17,450 nucleotides of DNA from Cylindrotheca closterium (lineage: Eukaryota > Bacillariophyta > Bacillariophyceae > Bacillariales > Bacillariaceae), in the NCBI GenBank assembly GCA_933822405.4, contig CAKOGP040001806.1, positions 1 through 17,450 of the forward strand, read 5' to 3'. A program made the position numbers and the translations under genes. Within the stretch, counting starts at the first letter, position 1; each line of letters starts with the position of its first letter. The notes below the pieces were generated by a model, which searched no databases, was not told where the DNA came from, and worked only from the letters and a program-made list of their open reading frames with translations. This document shows, one piece after another, positions 1 through 9,276 of the stretch.

Positions 1-849
1 CCAGCATCACTGGCACCTGTTCCTATTGTAGGCAATCCATAGCCGACGTAGATTCGAGCTCAGTACACTCCAGAGGTGGCTAGAGCGTTGAGGCTCTCAT
101 TACAGCTACGGAGTTGATTATCTGACAGCCGTTTGTTCTCTGCCAATTGCTTTGATCATTTTGATTACTCTGATGTCTTCTGTTGGCGCTGCTTCTCCAA
201 TTATCTCCCTCTGGACGGGAACGGCAAAATGTGAGAGACTCCGAAAACTGAATGATATTTTGGACCAAGTCGAAGATATCCTGAGATTGTGGGTCAAGGC
301 AACGGCGGGTGGCGAGACCATAGTGACGGGTGGGACGGTGATGGCTGAAGGAAGTGGGGCGGCGCTGAGGACGGCAGTGTCGAATGCCTTGTTTATACTT
401 TGCTTTGGTCATCCGGAACGGGCAAAACTCTTGAGGCGGGGACCCAATGAGACATGGTAGGAAGGGACACAAGGATCAGAAGAGTGAACCACAGGAGTGG
501 AGCAAGGCGGTTGGTCGGGGATCCCTCAAAGGCAGCAATGACAGTGGAAGCGGCAGTGAATAGGTAGGCGGAGGCAATGGAAGCTTGGCTCATCATGCAA
601 GAAACTTGACCGGTCAAGAAAGAGGATGCAGTCAAGAAGAAAGAGGATGCAGTCGAGACGTGATCGGCCATGAAAGTTGAAACATTTGGTGTAGTGACCC
701 CAATGGAACGGGCCAAGAAGAAGGCAACAACCAACTGGGGAAGGTAACTCAAGAAGTGTTGGATGATGGTCCAGACAACACGTAGGGACAGAAGACAGGG
801 CTGATCATTGCGGAAGGGAGTGTACCAGGCCCTAGTGAAGCGTAGTTGA
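1..849. other. No intact gene; probable decayed continuation of the Copia-like element
   Basis: I see no convincing gene here. All frames on both strands are short or low in recognisable motifs. On the minus strand, the frame carrying the end of the gag-like module continues from about 926 down to 393 but soon becomes hydrophobic and unlike any retroelement protein I know. Around 100-200 the minus strand gives glutamine- and asparagine-rich pieces interrupted by stops. A small imperfect tandem duplication lies at 613-651 (18- and 21-base copies sharing the core aagaggatgca). I did not find the protease, integrase or reverse transcriptase motifs expected downstream of a Copia gag. Confidence 0.4.
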
Positions 850-2229
850 TTTGCTTGGGGTCCAGAGCCTTTCAAGTCGCGCTTGGTGGCATCATTGGTA
901 TGGCTGTCAGTACCATGGGTGGTCAACCGACGTCCACAGTGTGCAAACCAGTTGAAATCCTTTCCTTAGTCTCAGGTGCACCAGGAGCAGGTGGAGTAGT
1001 CTTCCAACTGGATCCGTGCTTGTCCTTCTGATGCTTACTCTTCTTATTGTTTTTTGAAAGGTCGCTTGGGCTTCTTGTCACTTTTGCAGTTGCGAGCCCA
1101 GTGTCCTTTCTCTCCACAGTTCAAACAGATGTCGTCAGGTTTGGCCTTGCCCTTTGAACCGGTCTGTTGGTGGATCAGAGCGTATGCATGGTTCTGGACG
1201 TCATCGGGGGTGAATGTCTTGGCCATCTTGGCATACGGAGTCTTGGAATCTTGGATGGTGGGTCTTTCAGCGGGCCATTGATGCTTGTCAAAGAGTATAC
1301 GGTAAGCGTTCTTGGCCTTGTCACAGATGTGCTCGTGGTGAGCTCCTCTGCTTCCAAATGTTTTGCTGCTGCTTCCTTGTCCATGTAGCCAATCTCAATC
1401 AGTACTTTGTCCATCTTGGCGCTGACATTGAGCATTTCATGACGGTAAGAATTGTGCTCAGCTCTGGAGGCTTCAAGGAAGTTGCCAACCATGACATTGT
1501 TGAGATTGAATTTATATTGACCTGCAATTGTCAACTCATTTGCATCTTCCTTGTTGTCCTCTGCCATCTGTGCAATGTCCTCTCCAGAGTATTGGGAGGG
1601 CTTGTGCTTGCAAATGTTCGTCTTGAGTCCTTTGAAGTAGTGGATGGACGTGATGTGGAGCATCTGAATGAACTTTTGAAACATGACGGGAAAAGGATTG
1701 ACAGTCTTGACCTTCAGGTAGAGTTTGGCAGCAAGTTCTGGGTCGAGGCTGTTGCATAGGAAGATCTTGGCTTCAGTGTCGTTTGCTTTGTCGTACTTGT
1801 CGTAACACTTATCCTGATGTTCAACTTGCTTTGCAACAGACTGGACCGTGAATCTTGGATGTCCGTTGACAATTCAGAGCATTTCACCAGAGACTGGATC
1901 AGGTACGTGAGTGATGGCAAAGAACCTATTTGCTTCAATGAATTCTTATATCTGACGCTTGAACTCTTTGAGATTGCCTTTTCTGACAAACTTGACAGGC
2001 AGACCTTGGGTATGTAGATGACGGTATTTCCCATCTCCATAGATGGGACGTTGCTGGTTTGGAGAAAATGCCAGTGGTGCACTGGAATCCAATGCGCTCC
2101 AGTCCTAAATGGTTTGCCAGTTCCAACGACTGCCATCTTGTCGCCAGAGCTGTTGATTTCCATGGTGTAGCCCATGATGGGCGGTTGGAGCTGGAAGGTA
2201 GTGGAAGTGGTGCCTGACATGGGAGGCAA
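850..2229 (-). pseudogene. Copia-like retrotransposon gag, broken by frameshifts and stops
   Basis: Gag packages retrotransposon RNA. On the minus strand the start region reads MPPMSGTT from 2229. The frame shifts near 2005, has an in-frame TGA at 1876-1874, runs on through the segment containing MFQKFIQMLH (1684), and shifts again near 1330. A CCHC zinc knuckle follows (CLNCGEKGHWARNC, C-x2-C-x4-H-x4-C, about 1135-1094), then lysine-rich sequence and a TAA at 1046-1044. A further shifted segment carries a tryptophan-histidine-cysteine motif (FNWFAHCGRR followed by THGTDSHTN, about 960-890) that I associate with diatom Copia (CoDi) polyproteins. At least four lesions separate homologous-looking segments, so the copy is dead. 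The zinc knuckle is seen directly. The Copia assignment rests on overall likeness and on diatom Copia families known to me, because no reverse transcriptase is visible. Confidence 0.7.
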
Positions 2230-2373
2230 TGTGCTTGCGGAGCTAGCGGTGTTGTTGTCCCAGCCAACTGAGTCGTCGTTGAGTTCTGCGGCGACGTCAA
2301 CAAGAGATGCTGGAGAGCTGTCTCCTGTAGGGACCAGTTGGGCGAGACGGAGTCTCTATCTTTGAAAATGTGA

Positions 2374-2490
2374 GCTTGGAAAGCTTGTGGGCCGGTAGGT
2401 AGGTGCTTGGAAAGCTCCATCGATGCTCGGAGAGCTGGTGGTAGCTTGGGAAGCTAGCGAAGTACTTCTTTGTTGTAGGCTCGGAGAGCT
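2374..2490. repeat. Five dispersed GCTYGGRRAGC dyads upstream of gag
   Basis: Copies start at 2374, 2405, 2425, 2444 and 2479 (GCTTGGAAAGCT twice, GCTCGGAGAGCT twice, GCTTGGGAAGCT once). Each is a small inverted repeat with 4-bp arms around GGA or GGG. When the fourth arm base changes from T to C, its partner changes from A to G, so the dyad is preserved. They lie just 5' of the gag start on the minus strand, where the leader or LTR of that element should be. Role unknown. Confidence 0.65.
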
Positions 2491-3004
2491 TTCGTTGGTA
2501 GCTCTAATGGACGTCTCCACAGAGGCTGGTGGCGTAGCTAATTAGGTATAAATTGGGCGTAGATAACCACTCAAAGCTATAGCGTGTACAGCCTTGATTA
2601 CTTGAGAATGCAGGCACAAGGTTGTCCAGGTTTGTCGTGCTTCAAGTACTGAAATAGCTGTAAAATGTCTGAAAAGGTGTGATAAAGTGATTTTGTATTT
2701 TGAAGGATGTAAACAGGATGAAACTCCGACCATCTCAACGCATGCAATAGCGATGCTTAGTCTTAACAACGTTGAGAACGTGGCGAAGTTTAGCGAAGGA
2801 GCATTGTAGTCAAGATTGGGAATCTTGATACCTGTATAAGATACTTTGGATACGTTAGCCGTTGGGGTGCAGACGTTAACAGCTATTATCTGATGGACAA
2901 ACAGACGACTTTCGACTGTACCGGTACCGTACCAGAAGAAAGAAGGTTTTATGCATCACACCATCAAAACATCTTCATGCACGGTTGAGAAAATCTAAAA
3001 GAAC
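2491..3004. other. Intergenic: retroelement remnant edge and upstream region of the SBP2 gene
   Basis: No coding feature is supported. The only open frame of note (minus, 2769-2542) lacks recognisable motifs. The last 150 bases should hold the promoter and 5' leader of the gene starting at 3005. A short GGTACC-containing palindromic stretch lies near 2920-2935 (accggtaccgtacc), and the base before the start codon region is A-rich. I could not identify a TATA box or a boundary of the retroelement. Confidence 0.4.
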
Positions 3005-5778
3005 ATGTCCTTTAGCTATGCAGATGCTATAAAGAGGCAGCAAAGAGAAGGTCGTCCACCTGAGAGCATTAACAGCAGGAAGAAAGATGTCATTAACTCT
3101 TTATCCAACGACGACGGAAAACTGGTTCTTCATCGAGAATATGAATCAAAAACAAATCCAAACAAGGGATCTTCCTTTCATGACGGCAGCAAGCATGTTG
3201 CCAAGTCAATAAATACTTGGAGAGATATTGCAGGCAAAAAAAACCTTTCTGGTTCCCCAACCTCCAAACAGAGCTCAGTTCAACGCTCAGATGGACGCAG
3301 AGGGAAGAGAAAAGGCATCAATGGGAATTCATCAGGTAACGAACAGAAAAGTTCGAAGCCAAAGCCTAGTCTCAGATCTGTTTCTATAGGTAATGTTTTA
3401 GCGCCAATCGCAAAGCAAAACGCCAGGACAAGTTCTGTGGCATCAGATGCAATTCTATCGAAATCAACTCAACTGCAACCGAAATCACATGTAGAATTTC
3501 CCGCGCTGTCTGCGTCTATTCGAAAACTCCCAACACCCACTTTGAAATGGGGTGCCCCACCGAGGCGGGCACCATCTAAGGGTACAAAACGAGGTGACCA
3601 AGCGACCCTTAGGACAAAGCCCAAGAAGGCCCCAAGTAAGAAGGACTCAACGAAACGCAACTCAACCTCAGATCCAACAACTTCGGTGGCGGCAATGTTC
3701 GCAAAACCACGAGATTATCATGATAGAGCACGAGATGGAGAAGAGCACGAGTTATTAAGGCTTATGCAAGAACGCACGGTCTACAAGAAAAAGGGTCGAC
3801 AAAGAGTTGCTCCGCGAAAGAAAAAGCTGACTGCTTTGAAGAAAAAGGTCTTGCAAGAGAGACTCAAGAAGTGGCAAGAGCTGCATCCAAATCAAACTGT
3901 CTTTGTTGGGAAGGTCAAGGGCAACCTTTCTACCAATAGCGCTCTGTCTGAATGCTCCGAATCCATATGTTTATATAATTTTGCCCATGGTGATGATTTG
4001 GAGGATGATGACGAATTGGAAGAAGTTGAACATAACTTACGAGAAATGGCTGCCAAAGTTGCGGAGGTAGATAGAATATTGGTACCTCGAGGTCTCGATC
4101 GAAGTAGCAAGTACCCAGTATTTGTCCGGTTCAAGACGATGGAGGGTGCAGTAACAGCCAAGGCATGTTGGGAGGGACTAGTGATCGCAGGAGATGTGCT
4201 ATCGGTTGTCTTCATCGACGAATCGAACTTCAATAGAAATTCAGATTGGTCAGATGAAATCATTGCAGCAGAAGGCAAAGGATCTTTCTCACCAATGCAT
4301 GCAGCGAGCAAAGCAGATAACAAGACGACAAAAATTGCGATTTTGGGCGTGCTTTCTGAAGATGACTATGACGACAGTGATTGCATGGAAGAGAGTCTCT
4401 CATTTCTTGAACAAGCCGCTGCAAAGTATGCTAACGTCACAACTGTTCATCCTTCCGGTGAAAGAGATGGGAATGTTGTTCTGGTCTGTTCCGGGGACAG
4501 CACAACTGCTCAGGCGGTAGTTCGTGGGCTTTCCAGTACAGTCATCGCCGGTGAATCGCTTTCAGCCTTCGTCCTTGAAACGAATGGTCAAACTTCGGAG
4601 TCTATGCCATTATCATACATTGTCCTGGAAAACCTTCTGACGCAAGATGACTTTGAAGACAAGGAGTGCTTGCAAGAAACATTAAGTGACGTGAAAGAGC
4701 TGATTGAAAAGCACGGCAAGGTCGTCGGCATTGGGGCTGAGGGCGACAAGGTACAGGTTTGTTTCATGGGCAACGATTCAGCTGCTCATGATGCTGTGTT
4801 TGAAATGAATGGTCTTGTCCTTGGTGGTGGTGCTGTTTTTGCGTGCATAGAAAGGCTTGACGAAAGGTTAGTATTTCTTAGTAACATGTTGAGTGAAGAT
4901 GATATGGACGATGATGACTGCCTTGAGGAGAGTCTCAACGACATCCGATCTTCCATCTCAAAGTATGGAGAGGTTGCAGGGCTGAACATTATCCGTGATC
5001 AAAATATTGTGGGTGTAAAGTTTGTACCTGATACGCTCCGGTCAAGCATTGACACTGTTGTTGCCGAGTTAAACGGCTCTGTCATCGGTGGCCGGATCAT
5101 CAGTGCTTCCAGCTCCTTTCGTCGAAATCCCAATGATGAAGAGACGTTGGTGGCGAGCAAGCCCCTGCTCCCTGCAACTGGAACTGATCTGGAAGCTAAG
5201 GAGCCTCTCTACAGTGGGGACAAAATAATTCCGGAATTCTTCGCCAAATGCAAACGAGTACCAAAGATTCCAAATGGAGTTGGACTACGTAACTATGCTC
5301 AGGTCACGAATGATGAGCAAGTGCGACCATTGCTTACCGAAATGCTCGGAGAGCTGATGAGGCTGCAAAAGAGAGCCATCGAAGATAAGAATGCGAAAGC
5401 AAGACGGCGGTTGGTTATGGGATTAAGAGAGGTCTGTAGAGGAATAAGAGCGCACAAAGTGAAAATGGTCGTGATGGCAAACAATTTAGATGAATATGGA
5501 GGTACGACCTTGCTTGTCTTTCTGATCCAAAAATCCAGTCATTTTCCAACAGTTCTCACGTTGTGTCAATTCTGTTGCTCCAATAAGCCATAGATGAAAA
5601 GTTGCAGCAGATTATCGACCTTGCACGGGCAGAGACAATACCACTGTTCTTTGAATTCACAAAGCGGAGTTTAGGAAAAGCCCTTGGCAAAACGATCAAG
5701 GTAGCTGTGGTAGGAATTCAGAATGCAGACGGTGCTCATCAGCAATTTAAGAAATTAATCGCAATCCAACAGCGGTAG
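3005..5778 (+). CDS. SECISBP2: SECIS-binding protein 2 homologue with four UHM/RRM-like repeats (join 3005-5501, 5594-5778)
   Basis: SBP2 binds SECIS elements of selenoprotein mRNAs and helps recode UGA as selenocysteine. The spliced model gives 893 residues. Residues 1-255 are basic and low-complexity. Residues 260-292 (from KKKGRQRVAP to LKKWQE) match the SECIS-interaction motif of animal SBP2. Four related domains follow at 320-405, 443-525, 537-616 and 621-704, each with an acidic helix (for example SEDDMDDDDCLEESLNDI) and a KYG-V turn as in the U2AF65 UHM. The R-x-F loop that defines tryptophan-binding UHMs is absent. Residues about 755-890 form the L7Ae domain, with RRRLVMGLREV at 800-810 before the intron and IPLFFEFTKRSLGKALGK plus VAVVGI after it. 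ATG at 3005 is the first in frame. The SID and L7Ae matches are strong. The middle domains are unusual for SBP2. The stop lies 106 bases from a convergent gene. Confidence 0.88.
5502..5593 (+). other. Spliceosomal intron of the SBP2 gene, phase 1, 92 bases
   Basis: The donor is GGAG|GTACGA and the acceptor AGCCATAG|ATGAA. Removing 92 bases joins G of codon 833 to AT, and the frame then runs to TAG at 5776-5778. The joined protein continues the SBP2 L7Ae domain without a gap in similarity, which is the main support. If the intron is retained, translation stops at TAG 5591-5593. That stop contains the acceptor AG itself, and the product would lose the C-terminal half of the RNA-binding domain. 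Confidence 0.88.
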
Positions 5779-5884
5779 CGTGAATATGTCCAACAGTTGG
5801 TGCTGCTGCTACCTACGCATTCCCGTTCATTCCTATTGCTTTTGAGCCGCGAATAGTCTCTACTTTTCTTGTAATCGAGTACTC
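5779..5884. other. Short convergent intergenic region (overlapping 3' ends likely)
   Basis: Only 106 bases separate the stop codons of the two host genes. Both 3' untranslated regions and poly(A) sites must fit here or run into the opposite gene, so the transcripts probably overlap at their ends. No clear AATAAA is visible on either strand. Confidence 0.5.
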
Positions 5885-8779
5885 CTATGCAAACGGATTT
5901 CGTTGATTAGAGCTGAACCCCCCTCCAAATGGCGCGTTTCTGTTACTGTTGTTGTTGTTATTATTCCAAGAAAAAACCGACGAGCTGTTTCCGATGTCAT
6001 GACTGAATTTGCATTTATCACCAAACCTACACTGACCCTTCAGGAAAAACTTGCAAGGAGGTATATTCTTCTTGTTGTTGTTCCCAGAGTTGGCACCAAA
6101 AGGCGAAGAACCAGTAGTTGCTTGATTACTGGATCCGAAAGCCGAAGCACCAGTAGTTGTTCGATTCCTTGATCCGAAAGCCGAAGCACGAGTCTGCGTT
6201 TTCCCTTGAGTACTCGACCCAAATGGCGCTGTGCTAGTCTGTGCTTGATTGCTTGAACCAAAAGGAGCTGCATTAGTCCGCAAATGGCTGCTGGAACCAA
6301 ATGGTGTAGTGTTTGTATGTACTTGATTGCTGGAACCAAATGGTGTAGTGTTTGTATGTACTTGATTGCTGGAACCAAACGGTGTAGTGCTTGTCTGTAC
6401 TTGATTGCTGGAACCAAATGGTGTAGTATTTGGCGGCACTTGATTGATGGAACCAAATATATTTGTCGGTATTTGATTGGGTATTTGATTGCTCGAAGAG
6501 AAGGACGTGCTGGATGACATTGCATTTTTTTCCTGTGTGTTGCCCGCATGTTCTGCTGCAAATGGATTACTGCTCTGTATGTTTCCAAATGTAGCACCAA
6601 ACGATTGGTTTCCACTAGCTTTGTTCCCGGTGGAGGCCCATCCTGAAGTTGATGGTGCAGTATCTTGTGAGCCAAAACCGAAGCTTGTCGCTTTCGCAAA
6701 AGTGTTGGAATCAGCACTGTTGAATTGATTCATTTGATCTCTGCTTGAACCCCTTCCAAATGAATTTGGAGTGGCAATTGGACTACTGCCAAATGGATTG
6801 GATACCGCATTGTTATTTGTCAAGATGCGCGGAGAAACCGAGCTGCTGCCAAAAGGGTTGGATTGTGCAGCAGAGGTAGACGTTGACGGGTTGCCTCCAC
6901 CGAAAGACCTGCTGGAGGTATTATGCCCGTGCATTCCACCTGACTTTCCGATACCAGTGTTGATGCTGCTATTGTACATCTCTGGGATAGCCTTGGGTGG
7001 CAATGTTGACCTAAATCCATTGTATCCTTTCTCCATTGTCTTGGACAAGCGAATGAAACTTGGCTTTCCAATTGCACCTTGGTCCAATCGATCCAAGATA
7101 TCTTCTGATATTGTCTGGAGACTTTTCTTGAATAACGATTCATACTTGTCTGCAAGCATGCAGCCTGCTCCAGAAAGGAAGGCGTGGAGCACTGGAGCTG
7201 TTAGTAGTGGAAGCGGTGCTGTCGGTGGAGGTGGGAGCGACTCCAGAAATCGCTCCAGCCACTCAGCTGCACCTTTTTGTCCACCCAGTAAACAGTGTGT
7301 AGGTGGCATGGACGCTTGGATGTTGGCCACAATTGAGATGATGTTCTCGGTTCTTGAGGAGAAACGATCCCAGCTCTCAAAGTCTCCATTCTTGTCTCGG
7401 AGCATGCCGAGACTTTCCATAAAGTCAACTTCACTAGCGCTGGCAACCGCGTCTGGAAGAGAAGGAATAGCTATACGGCACACAGTATAAATATGAGCAG
7501 CAAGAACAGGTATCACGTCTTTGTTTTCGGAAGAAACCATTGCAACCATGGCAGCAAGAGGAAACCCATCCCCCCGTGGCCCATTGAATCCCTCTGCTTG
7601 GACCCTTTGAATAACATTGGAAGCAAAAAGATCTATAATGTATCTTTTCCCGTGAGCCATGTCTGTTGTAAACCCAGCTTGCCCTTGTTTTATGGCTTCC
7701 TTCATTTGCGCGTCTTCTTGTCGTGCTGTGTTAATGGCGGCGTTGACTTGAGCACACACTTCTTGAACCTTCTCTGCACTCTCGCTTAGGGTGTTGAGCT
7801 TTCCGCGAATCGTTTTCTTCATTGCAAGCCTTCGCTTTGACACAGCTTTGTTCTTATCGAAAGGTTCAATAGTTTTCCGCAGCTTCACGAGTTGCAAGAT
7901 GAGTTTCTTTCCCTTCAGAATGTGTTCTGGAGTTCGCGATGCCGCCTTGCTATTATTTTTCTCACTACTAAGTCCACTGTGGACTGTTCTGTTCCCTGGC
8001 ATCGTATCCTTTGTCTCGAGAAGTTGAGATTTTTCTTTCCCTCTTTGATCGTCGGACTCTCCATTGGCAATCCCTATTGCTGCGTTGTTGTCATTCCCTA
8101 TCGAGGACTGAGCTGCTTGACTTTTTGTCGCCGGTCCTGGCTGTCGCGGCCTAGATTCTTCTCTCTTGGTTGTTTCTTCTTCTTCTCTTTTTTGTCGCTC
8201 TGCTCTTTCTCGTCGCTCCTTCATAATAGACGACACTTCTTGTTCCAGATTCCGAACTAAAGTCTGAACTCCATGGTTTTCTTCTCGATGTTGATGCTGC
8301 AACTTCTGCCGCTCCAAGTCTATCATTTCCTTAATGGATTTTTTTAGTACTAAGCTGTTCGCTAAGGTGGCAGTGGTGGCATCCAAAGTAGTAGATTGAT
8401 ATGTGTCATTGCAGTGCCTCCAAAGGGACGTAGCCTCATCGTTTTGGAGACCATTTCCATCCGATGCCGATCGATGATACGAAAGGAGGGTTCCAATACT
8501 GACTGTATCGTTACAGATATACGCAGTAAGCGGAGGATAAGATTGCCGAAACTCCGATGGGTGGTCGCCTCTCGCTGAACTCATTTCGAATCGATATGAT
8601 GATTGACCGGTGGATCCAACCGCCGACGCATTCATCCATTTGCAGTAATTTTGAGCACCAAATCCGAGAGGATGATCAGGCTCGGATAAATTTTCGATAT
8701 CATCATCGTCCTCGGAACCGTGTTGAAGAAGGCTGAAGCTAGGCATGGCAATGTTGCTTGGCTTTTCCCATGAAATCAT
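5885..8779 (-). CDS. GLE1: GLE1-domain mRNA export factor fused to a NUP42-like FG-repeat/CCCH module
   Basis: GLE1, with inositol hexakisphosphate, activates the DEAD-box ATPase DBP5 on the cytoplasmic face of the nuclear pore to release exported mRNPs. This 964-residue intronless frame has a charged coiled coil at about 145-215 (rich in K, R and E). A helical domain at about 286-600 matches GLE1: a basic first helix, then IDLFASNVIQRVQAEG, a proline-rich loop, and IPEMYNSS at the end. About 18 FG dipeptides follow at 610-905, including a run of 13-residue PFGSS repeats. A CCCH finger lies at 909-927 (C-x7-C-x5-C-x3-H, CKFFLKGQCRFGDKCKFSH), and the chain ends in an asparagine-rich tail closing on NPFA. 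The finger closely resembles the N-terminal one of animal NUP42, the GLE1 partner that is normally a separate protein. ATG at 8779 is the natural start. The domains are clear; the fusion reading is inference from one continuous frame. Confidence 0.87.
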   Translation of the reverse strand: MISWEKPSNIAMPSFSLLQHGSEDDDDIENLSEPDHPLGFGAQNYCKWMNASAVGSTGQSSYRFEMSSARGDHPSEFRQSYPPLTAYICNDTVSIGTLLSYHRSASDGNGLQNDEATSLWRHCNDTYQSTTLDATTATLANSLVLKKSIKEMIDLERQKLQHQHREENHGVQTLVRNLEQEVSSIMKERRERAERQKREEEETTKREESRPRQPGPATKSQAAQSSIGNDNNAAIGIANGESDDQRGKEKSQLLETKDTMPGNRTVHSGLSSEKNNSKAASRTPEHILKGKKLILQLVKLRKTIEPFDKNKAVSKRRLAMKKTIRGKLNTLSESAEKVQEVCAQVNAAINTARQEDAQMKEAIKQGQAGFTTDMAHGKRYIIDLFASNVIQRVQAEGFNGPRGDGFPLAAMVAMVSSENKDVIPVLAAHIYTVCRIAIPSLPDAVASASEVDFMESLGMLRDKNGDFESWDRFSSRTENIISIVANIQASMPPTHCLLGGQKGAAEWLERFLESLPPPPTAPLPLLTAPVLHAFLSGAGCMLADKYESLFKKSLQTISEDILDRLDQGAIGKPSFIRLSKTMEKGYNGFRSTLPPKAIPEMYNSSINTGIGKSGGMHGHNTSSRSFGGGNPSTSTSAAQSNPFGSSSVSPRILTNNNAVSNPFGSSPIATPNSFGRGSSRDQMNQFNSADSNTFAKATSFGFGSQDTAPSTSGWASTGNKASGNQSFGATFGNIQSSNPFAAEHAGNTQEKNAMSSSTSFSSSNQIPNQIPTNIFGSINQVPPNTTPFGSSNQVQTSTTPFGSSNQVHTNTTPFGSSNQVHTNTTPFGSSSHLRTNAAPFGSSNQAQTSTAPFGSSTQGKTQTRASAFGSRNRTTTGASAFGSSNQATTGSSPFGANSGNNNKKNIPPCKFFLKGQCRFGDKCKFSHDIGNSSSVFSWNNNNNNSNRNAPFGGGFSSNQRNPFA
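6301..6456 (-). repeat. 39-bp coding tandem repeat (13-residue FG units)
   Basis: Four consecutive 39-base units start at 6301, 6340, 6379 and 6418. The first two are identical and the others differ by a few bases. On the minus strand each encodes one 13-residue unit of the type NQVHTNTTPFGSS. More diverged units continue towards 6100. Repeat number may vary between alleles without breaking the frame. Confidence 0.9.
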
Positions 8780-9155
8780 CCATCATCGATGTTCAAAGTG
8801 AACTGGAGCAACAGCAGTCCAATTGATCAACGATTGCAGCTGGTACAAGGGAAAAGGGAGGGGTGACGATAAAGGGGAAAAGACGCGCTGCCTCAAAGAG
8901 AAACTACCCGCAGTTTGTCCTAGATCCGGGTTTCTATGATTTCTTTTTAGTCCATGTGGTCATTTTCACCCTTTTCTGCATTAGTCTCTCATGATGAAAT
9001 TGACTTAGGGCAAATTTTAAAAGCGACCAGTCGAGTATTTAACAAGCAGAAATTGCGTTAATTCTTCCACCACTGTTCGCTCTAGTTCGCTCGTCGTGCA
9101 TATCATGAATTGTCGAAAAATGCCGAAATTGTCGTAAATTCCCAACAAGAAATCT
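8780..9155. other. Upstream region of the GLE1-like gene; nothing else recognised
   Basis: This stretch must contain the promoter and 5' leader of the minus-strand gene starting at 8779. I see no open frame with protein-like content, no TATA box in a convincing place and no RNA gene. Near 9105-9140 the motif aattgtcg recurs, apparently a degenerate edge of the tandem repeat that follows. Confidence 0.4.
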
Positions 9156-9276
9156 ACGACAATTCTAACAGTAATTGAGTACAATTGACGACATTTCTAA
9201 CGGTAATTGAGTACAATTGACGACATTTCTAACGGTAATTGAGTACAATTGACGACATTTTTAACGGTAATTTAGG
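9156..9276. repeat. 32-bp intergenic minisatellite, about 3.8 copies
   Basis: The unit is 32 bases and begins acaattgacgacatttctaa. Two identical full copies lie at 9181-9212 and 9213-9244, a slightly changed copy at 9245-9276, and a partial copy at about 9156-9180. The units are contiguous without spacers. Each contains the palindrome CAATTG. Confidence 0.92.

Noticed and set aside
393..926. A 177-residue membrane-like protein on the minus strand
   Set aside because: Its first part continues the Copia-like gag frame without an ATG (TTG start), and the hydrophobic remainder lies in decayed sequence.
5502..5593. Ending the SBP2 protein at the unspliced stop (862 residues)
   Set aside because: The sequence after the acceptor continues the L7Ae domain in frame, and the unspliced tail is unlike SBP2.
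6040..6717. Repetitive frames antisense to or shifted within the FG region
   Set aside because: They are shadows of the 39-base coding repeat, which keeps every frame periodic.
9156..9276. CRISPR-like array
   Set aside because: The 32-base units are directly contiguous with no unique spacers, and the context is eukaryotic.
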